A DNA stretch of 64,000 nucleotides from DASXTC01 sp036505635 (GCA_036505635.1 DASXTC010000010.1:107090-171089); one strand, 5' to 3'. Shown: positions 1-9,584, counted from the first letter of the stretch. The notes: generated by a model from the letters alone, not told the origin. Numbers and translations: made by a program.

Positions 1-942
1 CACCCAGTAGATGAAGGACCCGTAAAGAACGATCGCCATCCCCGTGCGCCAGTCCAGCCCGCGCAGGCCGCGGCGATGCATCTTGTGATCCACGCGGGCC
101 TCTTCCAGGAGCGAGAGAGGCAGGCCGAGCGGCTTTTCCCGCCACCAGCGGCCCCTCAACTGGAACTCGGCCATCGTCGCGACCTCCTGGCGGGTGACGA
201 TCGGCCCGAACCGGTCCGACATGTGGACCGCGCTCAGGACGAGCGGCGCCGCCGCGGCCGCCCCAACGAGCAGCGTCAGGACCGGTCGCCGCAGAGCCGT
301 GGCCATCGGTCGCCCTTTCCCGAGCATCCGGGCCGCGTGCTGGAGCTGCCAGGCCAGGAGCGAGACCAGGCAGAGCAGGAAGGTCGGGGGATGGAACAGG
401 CTTGAGACCAGCGTGATGAAGAGCGCCAGAGGGGCATTTCTCGTGATCAGCGCGTAGGCCATCCAGGCTTGTAGCGGGAAGGCGAAGTTCCTCGCGAGGC
501 CCCCCATGCAGGCCCGGAAGTAGTACTTGTTGTTCAGCAGAATGAAGATGAGCAGCAGGGGGGGCAGCGACGGGAAGCGTCGCCCGCCGAGCCGGTTCGC
601 AAGACACCCGACCCCGGCCAGAAAGATGAGAAAGAGCGCGATCGAAAGGACCTTGGAGAAGGCCGGCCCCGAAAGGCCGGCGCCGAGCGCGAGGCCGTAG
701 ACGAACTTCAGGCCGGGCGGGTTGAACCCGCGCGAGTAATCCGCGAGAAGGTCATGGGTGAAGAGTCCGGGGGAGACGAGCGACGGCGCCCAGAAAAGGT
801 TCTGCCTGTAATCGTCGTTGATGATGGCGTCGGTGGAGAAACTCCCCGCGCAGAGAGCGAACTGTACCGCAAGAAGGGCCAGAAACAATGCCTTCAGCGC
901 GGTGGGGAAAGCTGTCGTGCCTGCGGATCGGGCAGCGCCCAT
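1..942 (-). CDS. multi-pass membrane protein, 3' end beyond window (partial)
   Basis: I read an open frame on the minus strand from an ATG at 942 to the window edge, at least 314 residues with no stop. The translation starts MGAARSAGTTAFPTALKALF and contains several strongly hydrophobic stretches, for example FSKVLSIALFLIFLAGVGCL, PPLLLIFILLNN and LFITLVSSLFHPPTFLLCLV, separated by short charged loops. This is the pattern of a polytopic inner-membrane protein, possibly a GT-C-type glycosyltransferase or an O-antigen/lipid-processing protein, but I recognise no signature motif. It lies 78 bases downstream of the GT4 glycosyltransferase gene on the same strand, so the two may be co-transcribed with the sulfatase-fold gene beyond it. 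An in-frame GTG at 1008 is an alternative start. Neither start has a good Shine-Dalgarno. The function is not assigned. Confidence 0.7.
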   Translation of the reverse strand, partial: MGAARSAGTTAFPTALKALFLALLAVQFALCAGSFSTDAIINDDYRQNLFWAPSLVSPGLFTHDLLADYSRGFNPPGLKFVYGLALGAGLSGPAFSKVLSIALFLIFLAGVGCLANRLGGRRFPSLPPLLLIFILLNNKYYFRACMGGLARNFAFPLQAWMAYALITRNAPLALFITLVSSLFHPPTFLLCLVSLLAWQLQHAARMLGKGRPMATALRRPVLTLLVGAAAAAPLVLSAVHMSDRFGPIVTRQEVATMAEFQLRGRWWREKPLGLPLSLLEEARVDHKMHRRGLRGLDWRTGMAIVLYGSFIYWV

Positions 943-1020
943 CGGCTGGCCCAGGTTGGTTCGACAAGCGCGTGCCGGGATCGCCTGCCTCTCATAACCT
1001 AGAGGCACAGCCTTCCCGTG

Positions 1021-2118
1021 TCAACCCAGGCTGGCGTAGAGCTCCGCGGTCCGTTGGACCATCCGCTCCACCCCGTGCTTCTCGTGCACGAGCCGGTGGC
1101 CGGCCAGGGCAAGGCGGGAGGAGAGCTCCCGGTCCCGCAACATGGTGAGGAGCGTCGCGGCCAGGGCGAGCGGATCGTGCGGCGGGGCGAGTAGCCCTGT
1201 CTCGCCGTCCACGACGATCTCGGGAAGACCTCCCGCGCGGGTGGCCACGACCGGCAGGCGCAGCGCGAAGGCCTCCAGCACCGAGTTGCAGAACCCTTCC
1301 AGGTAGGAGGGCATGCAGAACAGGTCGAAGGCGGTGAGGAGACGGGGCACGTCCCCGCGCAGGCCGGTGAATATGACGCGCCGGGCCAGGCCCGCGTCGG
1401 CCGCCTGACGCTGCAGGGCGTCCCCCTGATCGCCTTCACCCACGATGACGAGCCGGGCCTCGGGGGCCTCGCTCAGCACGCGCGGCATGGCCGCGATCAG
1501 GTCCTTCTGACCCTTGTGCCAGGCCAGCGCCGCAACGTTTCCTATGACGGGGCAGTCCTGCGGAATCCCCAGCTCGCGGCGCACCTCGGCGCGGTGGTCT
1601 CCCACCCCGGTGAACCGCTTCAGGTCGATGCTGCTGTTGATGACCACCACGCGCCGCGGCTCGATGCCGGCCTGCACCAGGATCTCGCGGATGTTGCCCG
1701 CCACCGCGATGTAGACGTCCACGAGACGGCTGCGGTACTTCCACAGGTTCAGCGGATCACGCCGGACGGGGAAGTCGATCCGGCGGCTCACGACGAGGCG
1801 GGTCCGCGCGCCCATCAGCCGCGCCAGCATCGCGATCGAGTGGGCCCGCGCGGTCTGGGCGTGCAGGATGTCGCAGGGATGACGCCGCAGGTGGCGGGCG
1901 AGGCGTATCGCCGCGGGCAGGTCGGCGTCGCTCCGCATCGGGATCTCGGTCACCGGCAGCGACTCCTCGCGGCACCGGGACGCCAGCGCGCTGGCTGGAA
2001 GGGTCACGGCCTCGACCTCGTGACCGAGCCCCCTCAACCCCCGCATCAGGTTGAGGACCTGGCTCTCGCCGCCGCGCCATGTCGGCTCGGTGTTGACGTG
2101 GACGACCCTCATGCTCAC
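1021..2118 (-). CDS. GT4-family glycosyltransferase
   Basis: A 365-residue GT-B glycosyltransferase of family GT4. The N-terminal half has the glycine-rich acceptor-side loop (WRGGESQVLNLMRGLRGLGH, residues about 14-33). The C-terminal half has the nucleotide-sugar site, including PSYLEGFCNSVLEAFALRLP with the E-x7-E motif and GGLPEIVVDGETGLL. It probably transfers a sugar from an activated donor to a lipid-linked or surface glycan on the cytoplasmic face. The substrate cannot be read from sequence. The longest start is GTG at 2118, which overlaps the upstream sulfatase-fold stop as GTGA; an ATG two codons further in (2112) is also possible. The overlap implies translational coupling with the sulfatase-fold gene, so the two may act on the same surface polymer. 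Confidence 0.92.
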   Translation of the reverse strand: MSMRVVHVNTEPTWRGGESQVLNLMRGLRGLGHEVEAVTLPASALASRCREESLPVTEIPMRSDADLPAAIRLARHLRRHPCDILHAQTARAHSIAMLARLMGARTRLVVSRRIDFPVRRDPLNLWKYRSRLVDVYIAVAGNIREILVQAGIEPRRVVVINSSIDLKRFTGVGDHRAEVRRELGIPQDCPVIGNVAALAWHKGQKDLIAAMPRVLSEAPEARLVIVGEGDQGDALQRQAADAGLARRVIFTGLRGDVPRLLTAFDLFCMPSYLEGFCNSVLEAFALRLPVVATRAGGLPEIVVDGETGLLAPPHDPLALAATLLTMLRDRELSSRLALAGHRLVHEKHGVERMVQRTAELYASLG

Positions 2119-3500
2119 TGCACGTAGCCGAGCGAGCGGAGCCTGCGCTCCGTCTCGGGATCGAGAGGTCGATCGTCCTCGGGCCTGATCTTGTCGTGAA
2201 GGGTCCGGTTCGCGGCCGCCCAGCGTTCGAGCTGACCGCGCAACGCGCCCACGATCTCCCCGCCGGCGCCTTCCATCGGTCTCTTCTCGCCCGGATCGGT
2301 CTCGATGTCGAAGAGGAGGACGCGGTTGAGCGAGGCGTCATGGATGAACTTCCACCGGCCATCGAAGACGGTGCTGGAGAAGTCCGCGTCATTCGGGTCC
2401 CGGCGTTCGCTGAATACGGCCGTGACCGGGCCGGGCTCGGTCGGGATCGCCGGGGCGAGCAGCGGAGCGAGGCTCCTGCCCTGGAGGTCGGGCGGCCGCG
2501 GGAGCCCGGCCATCTCGAGCAGGGTCGGCATGATATCGATGAGCTCGACCGTCGCGCGCGAACGGCGTCCGCGCGCCGAGGCGGGCAGGCCCGAACCTCC
2601 GATGATGAAGGGGACGCGGACCAGCTCGCCGTAGAGCGACTGGCCGTGCGTGATGTCGCCGTGATCGAGGAACTCCTCGCCGTGATCCGCGGTGACGATG
2701 ACGGTGACGTTGTGGTATCCAAGCCCTCCGATCCGGTCGAGAAGCTCTCCGATGAGCGTGTCCGCGTAGAGGATCTCGCCGTCGTAGAGGTCCAGGAGCT
2801 GCCGGATGTCGTCGGCGGTCAGCCGGAGCGTTCCCTCCCGGAACGCCCTCTTGGTGTCGCCGTCGATCTGGACCCGCGCGGTCGTGGAACCGAATCGGGC
2901 GTACTCCGGATGCGGCTTGTAGGGATAATGGGGGTCATTGTAGTGAAGGTACATGAAGAACCTGTCGGGGTCGTCGCTCCTCAGCCAGTCCAGAGCCCGC
3001 CGGTTGATGTTCTCGGCGCGCCGCGCGTGCATGTCGTAGCGATCGAACCCCTGATCGAAGCCGAACTCCGGCCGGAGGTGGATCTTCTGCCCGAACCCTC
3101 CCGTGGCCCAGCCGCCTGACTTCATCGCCTCGGCGAGCGTGAGGAATTTCGCGTTGAGCACGTCGGTGCGATCCTCGCCGTTTACGACCCGCTTGCTGAA
3201 GAGGACGTGGTGAACGGACGTGTAGGACGAAGTGAAGATCGAGGCCACCGATGGCTTCGTCCAGGGAGCCTGCGAGTAGGCCTCCTCGAACAGGATGCCG
3301 TCGCGGGCCAGCGCGTCGATCCGGGGCGTGGTGGAACGCGGGTAACCGTAGGCGCCGACGTGGTCGGCGCGCACCGAATCGATCGCGATGACCAGGAAGC
3401 TCGGCCGCGTCTTCACGCGGGGGGGCCGGAGCCAGAGGAAAAGCCCCGCCGCCGCGGCGCACAGCGCGGCTCCGACGATCCATCCGGTGAACCTTCTCAC
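2115..3500 (-). CDS. sulfatase-fold (alkaline phosphatase superfamily) membrane-anchored enzyme A
   Basis: About 461 residues. An N-terminal signal anchor (RRFTGWIVGAALCAAAAGLF) is followed by the catalytic domain. The metal-site motif AIDSVRADHVGAYGY is near residue 40, and the late metal ligands are in TADHGEEFLDHG. The position of the sulfatase formylglycine Cys/Ser is Thr here (PWTKPSVAS, T81) and the following Arg is Val. True sulfatase activity is therefore doubtful. Thr is the nucleophile in LtaS/EptA-type phosphotransferases and in phosphodiesterases of this superfamily, so phospho-group transfer or hydrolysis on the outer face is a fair alternative. The protein ends LRSLGYVQ, a tail shared with the other two such proteins here. 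I chose GTG 3500, 7 bases after a TAGAAT hexamer; an ATG at 3524 has no Shine-Dalgarno. The GT4 gene is coupled downstream. Confidence 0.85.
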   Translation of the reverse strand: MRRFTGWIVGAALCAAAAGLFLWLRPPRVKTRPSFLVIAIDSVRADHVGAYGYPRSTTPRIDALARDGILFEEAYSQAPWTKPSVASIFTSSYTSVHHVLFSKRVVNGEDRTDVLNAKFLTLAEAMKSGGWATGGFGQKIHLRPEFGFDQGFDRYDMHARRAENINRRALDWLRSDDPDRFFMYLHYNDPHYPYKPHPEYARFGSTTARVQIDGDTKRAFREGTLRLTADDIRQLLDLYDGEILYADTLIGELLDRIGGLGYHNVTVIVTADHGEEFLDHGDITHGQSLYGELVRVPFIIGGSGLPASARGRRSRATVELIDIMPTLLEMAGLPRPPDLQGRSLAPLLAPAIPTEPGPVTAVFSERRDPNDADFSSTVFDGRWKFIHDASLNRVLLFDIETDPGEKRPMEGAGGEIVGALRGQLERWAAANRTLHDKIRPEDDRPLDPETERRLRSLGYVQ

Positions 3501-3507
3501 GTCGTGG

Positions 3508-3513
3508 ATTCTA
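3508..3513 (-). promoter_or_regulatory. -10 hexamer TAGAAT for sulfatase-fold gene A
   Basis: TAGAAT (5/6 to TATAAT) on the minus strand ends 7 bases before the GTG at 3500. No TTGACA-like -35 is seen at the usual distance. The geometry places the transcription start at about the first base of the start codon, which suggests a leaderless message. Confidence 0.45.
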
Positions 3514-3528
3514 TCATCGGTCATGCAC

Positions 3529-3534
3529 TACAAT
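3529..3534 (+). promoter_or_regulatory. -10 hexamer TACAAT for sulfatase-fold gene B
   Basis: TACAAT (5/6) ends 10 bases before the ATG at 3545. There is no Shine-Dalgarno in the remaining CG-rich stretch, so the transcript would carry at most a few leader bases. The element sits back to back with the minus-strand hexamer at 3508-3513. Confidence 0.45.
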
Positions 3535-3544
3535 CCCGCGCGTC

Positions 3545-5542
3545 ATGAAGGCAGGACGCGCCCCCCTTCATCTCCTCAACCTCTCGATCGCGCTTGCCGC
3601 CGCCGCCGCGCTCTACGTGTGGCTGGCGGGGCCGATCGACGCGGTGCTGCGCGTCCGTCCCATCCACTGGGACACGCCGGCGCGCCCGCTGCGTCTGGCC
3701 GCCGGCCTGTTTGTATTGCGTCTTCTGGCGCCCTGGATCGCGGCGATGTGGCGCCGCGTCGCGGGGCCTCTCCTGTCGGCCCTGAAGCGACCCTACGTCT
3801 GGGCGCCGTTGCTCGCTCTGGCGCTGGCGTGGTGGCCCATCAGCCGGCATCGGTCCTACCTGGAGGCGATTCGGTCCGCCGGCGCGGCCCGCGACTCGGG
3901 GCACGCGCAGATCGGTCTGGTGACGCGGCCCGTGCTCGACGATCTGGAGGTGATCGAGGGGGTGCCGCTGCCGGCCGGCGCCTCGGGCCGGCGGATCGAG
4001 ATCTCCTGCGGTCTGGCGCCAGGCGCCGCCGGCCGCCTGCAGATACCGGAGGGAGCGATCGCAGGCAGGGTAATGGTGGGCCCGCCCGCGGAATCATCCG
4101 GCGCGAACTCCCGGCGGCTGATCGGGGCCTGTCCGATCGAGCCGGGCGCATGGCACACGGTGACGGTGACCTTGCCCCCCGACATCGCCGTGAGGGATCG
4201 GCTCCTCGTCGAGACGCCGGGGCGGCCGGGGGAGCGTGCGGCGCCTTTTGTCTGGTGGTCGCGCCCCGAGCTGCTTCCATCGCCTGATCCCGCCCGACCC
4301 AACCTGCTGCTGATCTCGCTGGATACGTTGCGGGCCGATCACCTCGGCGCCTACGGATACCGGCGCCCCGTCAGCCCCAACATCGATCGGCTCGCCCGGG
4401 AAGGGACTCTCTTCGAGCGGGCGCTGGCCCAGGCTCCCTGGACGACCCCCTCGCACATGACGCTCTTCACGTCGCTCTTCCCGTCGGTGCACGCGGTGGA
4501 CGCGCCGACCACCAACCGCCAGCGCCGGCTCGCCGACGACAAGAGGGTCCTGGCGGAGATCCTCCACGACGCGGGATATGCCACGGCGGCCTTCACCGGC
4601 AGCGGCGCCATCTCCGCCCTGTACGGCTTCTGGCGCGGCTTCAGCGTGTACGACGAGACGGATCATGACGATCCGGCGCGGGGCGGGGAGGACATCTCTG
4701 GCGTCTTCGAGGGGGCCTCGCGGTGGCTGGTGGATCACCACGACCGTCCCTTCTTCATGTTCTTCCACAGCTACGAAGTACACGGGCCCTACATCCACCA
4801 GGCCTTCGCGGGGGAGGCGACCGTCGGCGACGAAACGCAGAAGGTCACCGCTCTGTACGACGGCGACATCCTCTACGCCGACGGGTTCATCGGACAGCTC
4901 ATCTCACTGCTGGACGGCCTGGGAGTGAAGCAGCGCACGATCATCGTGCTTCTGAGCGACCACGGCGAAGAGCTTCAGGCGCGGTATCCGGGCAAGAGGA
5001 TCGGCCACGGCCACACCGTCTACGACGAGCTGCTGCACGTCCCGCTGATCTTCGTCGCCCCGGGAAGGGTCTCCCCCGGCGCGCGGGTGCGGCAGATGGT
5101 CCAGACGATCGACGTGATGCCCACGCTGCTGGAGATGCTCGGGCTTCCCGCCCCGCCCGGGATCCAGGGGGTGAGCTTCGCACGGGTCTTCCGGGGCGAG
5201 CCGATCGTGGAGCGGCACGCGTTCGCCGAGGCCACCAACAACGGCCCGGAGCGAAAGACCCTGCGCGACGGGCGCTACAAGTACATCAAGGTTTTCCCGC
5301 GGACCGACAGGACCGCGCGCGAGATCCCGGTCCCGATCCCCGAGGAGGAGTTCTTCGATCTGGAGACCGACCCCGAGGAGAGACGGAGCATCATGGAGCT
5401 GGGAGGCCCGGCGCTCGACGAGCTGCGACGCCAGCTTTCGGCGATTGTCGCGCTGAACATGTCCCGGCGCAGCCAGGCGCCGGAGCAGGTCCTCGACGAA
5501 GAGACGATCCGGAGGCTCAAGGCGCTGGGGTATATCCAGTGA
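3545..5542 (+). CDS. sulfatase-fold (alkaline phosphatase superfamily) membrane enzyme B
   Basis: A 665-residue protein. Hydrophobic segments near residues 11-28, 49-68 and 84-99 anchor it in the membrane. A roughly 150-residue extracytoplasmic region follows, and then the catalytic domain, starting with LISLDTLRADHLGAYGYRRP (D260). The nucleophile position reads PWTTPSHMTLFTS, giving Thr300 where formylglycine sulfatases have Cys or Ser, and His in place of the Arg of C-x-P-S-R. The C-terminal metal motif LLSDHGEEL is intact. It is probably a phosphotransferase or phosphodiesterase acting on an envelope component rather than a sulfatase; this is inferred from the residue swap. It ends IRRLKALGYIQ. 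It diverges from sulfatase-fold gene A and converges, 10 bases apart, with the large repeat protein. Confidence 0.88.
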   Translation: MKAGRAPLHLLNLSIALAAAAALYVWLAGPIDAVLRVRPIHWDTPARPLRLAAGLFVLRLLAPWIAAMWRRVAGPLLSALKRPYVWAPLLALALAWWPISRHRSYLEAIRSAGAARDSGHAQIGLVTRPVLDDLEVIEGVPLPAGASGRRIEISCGLAPGAAGRLQIPEGAIAGRVMVGPPAESSGANSRRLIGACPIEPGAWHTVTVTLPPDIAVRDRLLVETPGRPGERAAPFVWWSRPELLPSPDPARPNLLLISLDTLRADHLGAYGYRRPVSPNIDRLAREGTLFERALAQAPWTTPSHMTLFTSLFPSVHAVDAPTTNRQRRLADDKRVLAEILHDAGYATAAFTGSGAISALYGFWRGFSVYDETDHDDPARGGEDISGVFEGASRWLVDHHDRPFFMFFHSYEVHGPYIHQAFAGEATVGDETQKVTALYDGDILYADGFIGQLISLLDGLGVKQRTIIVLLSDHGEELQARYPGKRIGHGHTVYDELLHVPLIFVAPGRVSPGARVRQMVQTIDVMPTLLEMLGLPAPPGIQGVSFARVFRGEPIVERHAFAEATNNGPERKTLRDGRYKYIKVFPRTDRTAREIPVPIPEEEFFDLETDPEERRSIMELGGPALDELRRQLSAIVALNMSRRSQAPEQVLDEETIRRLKALGYIQ

Positions 5543-5552
5543 CGGGGCCGCG

Positions 5553-8500
5553 TCAGTTCGCGGTGACGAGCTTCTTGCCGGTGAGCACCTTGACCGAGCC
5601 GCACCCGGCCGCCTTCACGGGGCCCGTGTAACCCACCTGGGCGATGATCGTCCACGCTCCGGAGGGTCCGGTGGACGGGAAGGGGACCTGCACCCGTATG
5701 GCGCCCGATGCCGGTAGAGTGGCGCCCGACACGTCCGCCACGATCGTCGTCGCGCCGGTCGGATCCTGCAGACGGATCTCGTAGTCGACCGTTGCGTTCC
5801 AGGGGCTCGTCCCCCCCAGCGTCACATCGTAGATCCCGTTCGGGTCACCGAAGGTCACGCTCGCCGAACCGCTGATGACCGGCGGCTTGAGAACCGGCGG
5901 ATCGCACGGGTCACCGCACTTGTCCCCATCTCCGTCCGTGTTGACCGGGTCGTAGAGGGCCGGGCAGAGATCGCACGCGTCTCCGAAGCCGTCGCCGTCG
6001 GTGTCGGCCTGTGACGCGTTGTAGAAATCGACGCACGTGTCGATCGAATCCAGGGCGCCGTCGCCATCCGCGTCGAGGTCGCAGGCGTCCCCGGCGAGGT
6101 CCTTGTCCTGATCGGTCTGGAGCGGGTTGCCGATCAGCGGGCAGTTGTCCTTCGTGTCGCGGATCGAATCGCCGTCGTCGTCCCGGTCGCACGCGTCGCC
6201 GAGCCCGTCGCCGTCCGTGTCGAGCTGGTCCGGCACGCCGTCGGCGTTCCGGTCGGTCTGCGCCGGGTTGTAGTCGTCGGGGCAGTTGTCGCAGTTGTCT
6301 CCCAGGAGATCTCCGTCGGTGTCCGTCTGGGCGAGGTTGTAGATCCCCGGGCAGTTGTCGGCAACCGGCGCGTTGGGGTCCTCATCGCCGTCGAGGTCCG
6401 GGTCGCACGCGTCCCCCAGAGTGTCGAGGTTGTTGGGATCCACGACGCGATCCTTGTTCTCCTGGAAGATGTTGGAGATGAGGCGACAGTTGTCGCACGC
6501 GTCTCCGATCGTGTCGCTGTCCGAGTCGGCCTGGTTTCCGTAGTCCATCTCCGTCGTAGACAGGCTTCCATTGCGGTCGATGTCGCAAAAGCCGACGCCC
6601 TGGGAGCAATCGCCGTTAGGCATCGAAGGGCAGTTGTCGTCGCAGACGTCGCCCGCCCAGTCGCCGTCCCTGTCGGCCTGACCCGGGTTGTAGGCCTCCA
6701 CGCAATTGTCGCAGCCGTCGCCGATCAGATCGCCGTCGGCATCCGCCTGCGCGAGGTTGTAGACGGTGGGGCAGTTGTCGTCGCAGAGCGTGTTCGGGTC
6801 GTAGGGACCGGCCGGGCAGGGATTGGGGGCCGGGGTGTTGGGATCGCCCTCGGTGGGAATGCCGTCCCCATCCGGGTCCGGGTCGCAGATGGCGTCCAGG
6901 CAGGGACCGGGCGGGCGGGTGCCGGCGATCCCGGTGTCGATTCCGTCTCCGTCCGGATCTGGATCGCATACATCGCCCAGCTCGTCGCCATCGGCGTCGG
7001 CCTGGTTGTAGTTGGAGGCGAGCGGGCAGTTGTCGTCGCAAGCCGCCGCCGGGTTGTACTGGTCGTAGCCGGGCTGGTTGGGGTCGAGCGGGCAGATGAA
7101 GTCCCCCCCATCGTCGGGCACCCCGTCGCCGTCGTCGTCCGTGTCGCACGCATTTCCTTCGGCGTCGCCGTCTGTATTGATCTGACGGCCGGCGGCGCGC
7201 TCCTCCGCCGTGAGGATGTCGTCGCCATCGATGTCACATCGAAAATCGTTGACTCCGTTCGGATCTCCGTTTGGATCCTCGCTGCAGGATCCGTTCGGCT
7301 CGGGGTCGCAGTTGTCGCAGGTGTCTCCCACGCCGTCGGAGTCGGTGTCCACCTGCGTCGCGTTCTTCTGCGTGGGACAGTTGTCGTCGCAGCCCGAAGG
7401 GGCGTTCGGGTCGAATTGGCCGCCGGTGCACGGCTCATCGCAGACCACCATCAGCCGGGGAGAGTTCGGGTCCACGGTGGCCGGCCTCACGAGGCGGCAG
7501 GGGATCATGTCGCGGTCGAGGTCGACCTCGCACGCATCGCCGACCTTGTCATTGTCCCGGTCGGCCAGCCCGCTCCGGGCCAGCTCGATGCCGCTGATCA
7601 CGCCGTCTCCATCGATGTCGCAGGCGGCGGTCCCCGAGAAGCAGTTGCCGTTGGGCACGTAACGGCAGTTATCGCAGGCGTCGCCGATGCCGTCCCCGTC
7701 AGAGTCGATCTGGCGACCCGTCGATCTCTCCTCGACGGTCAGGATCCCGTTCTTGTTGATGTCGCAGAGAGCATCATATGGGCCGTTCGGGTCCTGGTCG
7801 CAGTACCCGTTGCGGCGGAAGTCGCAATTGTCGCAGGTGTCCCCGACGCCGTCACGGTCCCTGTCGAGCTGGGTGACGTTGGCCGTATCGGGGCAGTTGT
7901 CGTCGCATCCGACCTTCTGCTTGCCCACGCAGGCGTCGAGGGGGTCCCGCGTGCCGTCGTCGTTGAAGTCCTCGAGGACCCCATCGTTGTCCACGTCGGC
8001 GTCGCAGGCGTCACCGACGAGATCGCCGTCCGCATCGGTCTGCGACGGGTTGTAATCGTCGATACAGTTGTCGCATTCGTCCCCCACGACGTCGGAGTCG
8101 GTGTCGACCTGGGCGAGGTTGTATATGGCCGGACAGTTGTCGGAGTTGGGGTCGGCGTCGAGGTGGCCGTCTCCGTCCAGATCGTCGAGCGCCGCTCCAT
8201 TGGGATCGACGCCGGGCTCGTTCGGGTCGTCGCCGGGCACGAACTCGGCCGCCCCGATGTCGGGCTTGCCCGTCATGTCCTGGTCGCCGTCAAGGGCTCT
8301 GGGCCGATGGAAGAAGTCGAGAGTGCCGATGCGCCCCGCCCTGACCACGCGACGATCCCCCACGACGCTGTCGTTTGGATCGGAGGCGAAGAGGTCTCCC
8401 TCGACCTGCACGAGCTCGCCGTGCCCCGCGTCCACGTGCGGGTATCCCGGGCCCGGCATGGATGGCGCTGGAGGGAGGTTCGGGTCGATGGAGACGTTGC

Positions 8501-9584
8501 CGCTGGTCGACGCCGGGCTGAGGCTGCCATGCACGTTGACAGGAGTGTTGCCGAACAGGTTGTTGTTCAGAAGGAAGGGGCGAGCGAACAGGAGGTCCAC
8601 GCCGCCGCCGTTGACCTGCGCCTCGTTTCGCAGGATCAGATTGTTCATGATGATCGGCGCCGTCGAAGTGGAGAGCTTCTGCTGGCCCGTCACCACGATG
8701 CCGCCGCCGTGCCCGATCTTCCGGCCCGGCAGGCCCGCCCGGTTTCCCTCCACCGTATTGCCGGCGATCGTAGGCGAGCTCCGGTAGACGTCGATCCCGC
8801 CGCCCCCCTGGTCGGCGCGGTTGCCCGTGATGACGTTGCTGGTGATGATGGCCTGCGCGGTGGTCTGGAAGACGGCGATGCCGCCACCGTATCCGTAAAA
8901 CCCGTCGCTTCGCGCCAGCGCGCTGTTGGCCACGATATGATTGCGCGTGATGATCGGCGCGCCGCCCCTGACCGCGATCCCGCCCCCCTGGCCCGAGATG
9001 GCCGTGTTGCCGGAGATGTAGTTGTCCTCGATCGTGGCGTTTCCCGCGACGGTGATCGCGCCACCGGAACCGTTGGAGCTGTTGCCTGTGATGGTGTTGT
9101 TGCAGACGCGGGGGTTGCCCGTAATCACGACGCCGTGACCGCCGGAGCTGCCCGCACCTGTGATCTTGAAGCCGTCGAGGACCGTGGTGGCCTGGATGGC
9201 GGCGATGAAGACGGCGGGCCCCCCCTCGAGAGCGTCGATGTGGGACGGGGAGTTTGGGTCAAGGTCGGCGCGCCGTCTGGCGCAGACGTTATTGGGATCG
9301 CAAGGCGTCGCCGGGGCGCACTGCCCCATCACGATCACGCCGGCGGGGACCTCGATCCGCTCGGGATAGTAGCCGGGCCGGACCAGGACCACGTCGCCTG
9401 GTCCTCTCCCGTTGAGCGCGCCTCTGATCGTGCAGAAAGGGTGGTCGTTCGGGTCCGTCCCGATCTGGATCCCTTCTTCGCAGTCGTCGTCGACGTAATA
9501 GGTGGCCGCCAGGAAGAAGGGAGCCGCGAAAAGGGCGCAGGCGAGCAGAAGTACCAGCGGGAGCGGGACTTGGCGGGGACGCAT
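5553..9584 (-). CDS. secreted right-handed beta-helix / thrombospondin type 3 repeat protein
   Basis: A 1343-residue extracellular protein. A signal peptide (VPLPLVLLLACALFAAPFFL) is followed by a parallel beta-helix domain (about residues 60-350) with repeated ITGN-type rungs such as NNTITGNSSNGSGGAITVAG. A long calcium-binding thrombospondin type 3 region comes next, with about 17 DNCP-type units of the form DTDGDGxGDxCDNCPxxxNxxQ. A beta-sandwich-like tail carries no obvious sorting motif. Acidic Asp-rich repeats of this kind bind calcium and stiffen surface proteins. The tripeptide DPN recurs about 19 times, mostly outside the repeat cores. The start at ATG 9584 is chosen because it directly precedes the signal peptide; longer in-frame starts would run into the divergent gene. 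It is probably a surface adhesin or matrix protein; the ligand is unknown. Confidence 0.85.
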   Translation of the reverse strand: MRPRQVPLPLVLLLACALFAAPFFLAATYYVDDDCEEGIQIGTDPNDHPFCTIRGALNGRGPGDVVLVRPGYYPERIEVPAGVIVMGQCAPATPCDPNNVCARRRADLDPNSPSHIDALEGGPAVFIAAIQATTVLDGFKITGAGSSGGHGVVITGNPRVCNNTITGNSSNGSGGAITVAGNATIEDNYISGNTAISGQGGGIAVRGGAPIITRNHIVANSALARSDGFYGYGGGIAVFQTTAQAIITSNVITGNRADQGGGGIDVYRSSPTIAGNTVEGNRAGLPGRKIGHGGGIVVTGQQKLSTSTAPIIMNNLILRNEAQVNGGGVDLLFARPFLLNNNLFGNTPVNVHGSLSPASTSGNVSIDPNLPPAPSMPGPGYPHVDAGHGELVQVEGDLFASDPNDSVVGDRRVVRAGRIGTLDFFHRPRALDGDQDMTGKPDIGAAEFVPGDDPNEPGVDPNGAALDDLDGDGHLDADPNSDNCPAIYNLAQVDTDSDVVGDECDNCIDDYNPSQTDADGDLVGDACDADVDNDGVLEDFNDDGTRDPLDACVGKQKVGCDDNCPDTANVTQLDRDRDGVGDTCDNCDFRRNGYCDQDPNGPYDALCDINKNGILTVEERSTGRQIDSDGDGIGDACDNCRYVPNGNCFSGTAACDIDGDGVISGIELARSGLADRDNDKVGDACEVDLDRDMIPCRLVRPATVDPNSPRLMVVCDEPCTGGQFDPNAPSGCDDNCPTQKNATQVDTDSDGVGDTCDNCDPEPNGSCSEDPNGDPNGVNDFRCDIDGDDILTAEERAAGRQINTDGDAEGNACDTDDDGDGVPDDGGDFICPLDPNQPGYDQYNPAAACDDNCPLASNYNQADADGDELGDVCDPDPDGDGIDTGIAGTRPPGPCLDAICDPDPDGDGIPTEGDPNTPAPNPCPAGPYDPNTLCDDNCPTVYNLAQADADGDLIGDGCDNCVEAYNPGQADRDGDWAGDVCDDNCPSMPNGDCSQGVGFCDIDRNGSLSTTEMDYGNQADSDSDTIGDACDNCRLISNIFQENKDRVVDPNNLDTLGDACDPDLDGDEDPNAPVADNCPGIYNLAQTDTDGDLLGDNCDNCPDDYNPAQTDRNADGVPDQLDTDGDGLGDACDRDDDGDSIRDTKDNCPLIGNPLQTDQDKDLAGDACDLDADGDGALDSIDTCVDFYNASQADTDGDGFGDACDLCPALYDPVNTDGDGDKCGDPCDPPVLKPPVISGSASVTFGDPNGIYDVTLGGTSPWNATVDYEIRLQDPTGATTIVADVSGATLPASGAIRVQVPFPSTGPSGAWTIIAQVGYTGPVKAAGCGSVKVLTGKKLVTAN
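5905..8190 (-). repeat. thrombospondin type 3 repeat-coding tract
   Basis: Degenerate in-frame repeats coding about 17 calcium-binding units around a DNCP/DNC core. On the plus strand they appear as frequent gcagttgtc and gtcgccgtcg words. Unit length varies from about 26 to over 60 codons because of insertions, so these are protein-level repeats and not exact tandem DNA. Confidence 0.8.

Noticed and set aside
5905..8190. Possible CRISPR or tandem DNA repeat
   Set aside because: The repeats are degenerate, in frame and coding for thrombospondin type 3 units; no constant repeat or spacer length.
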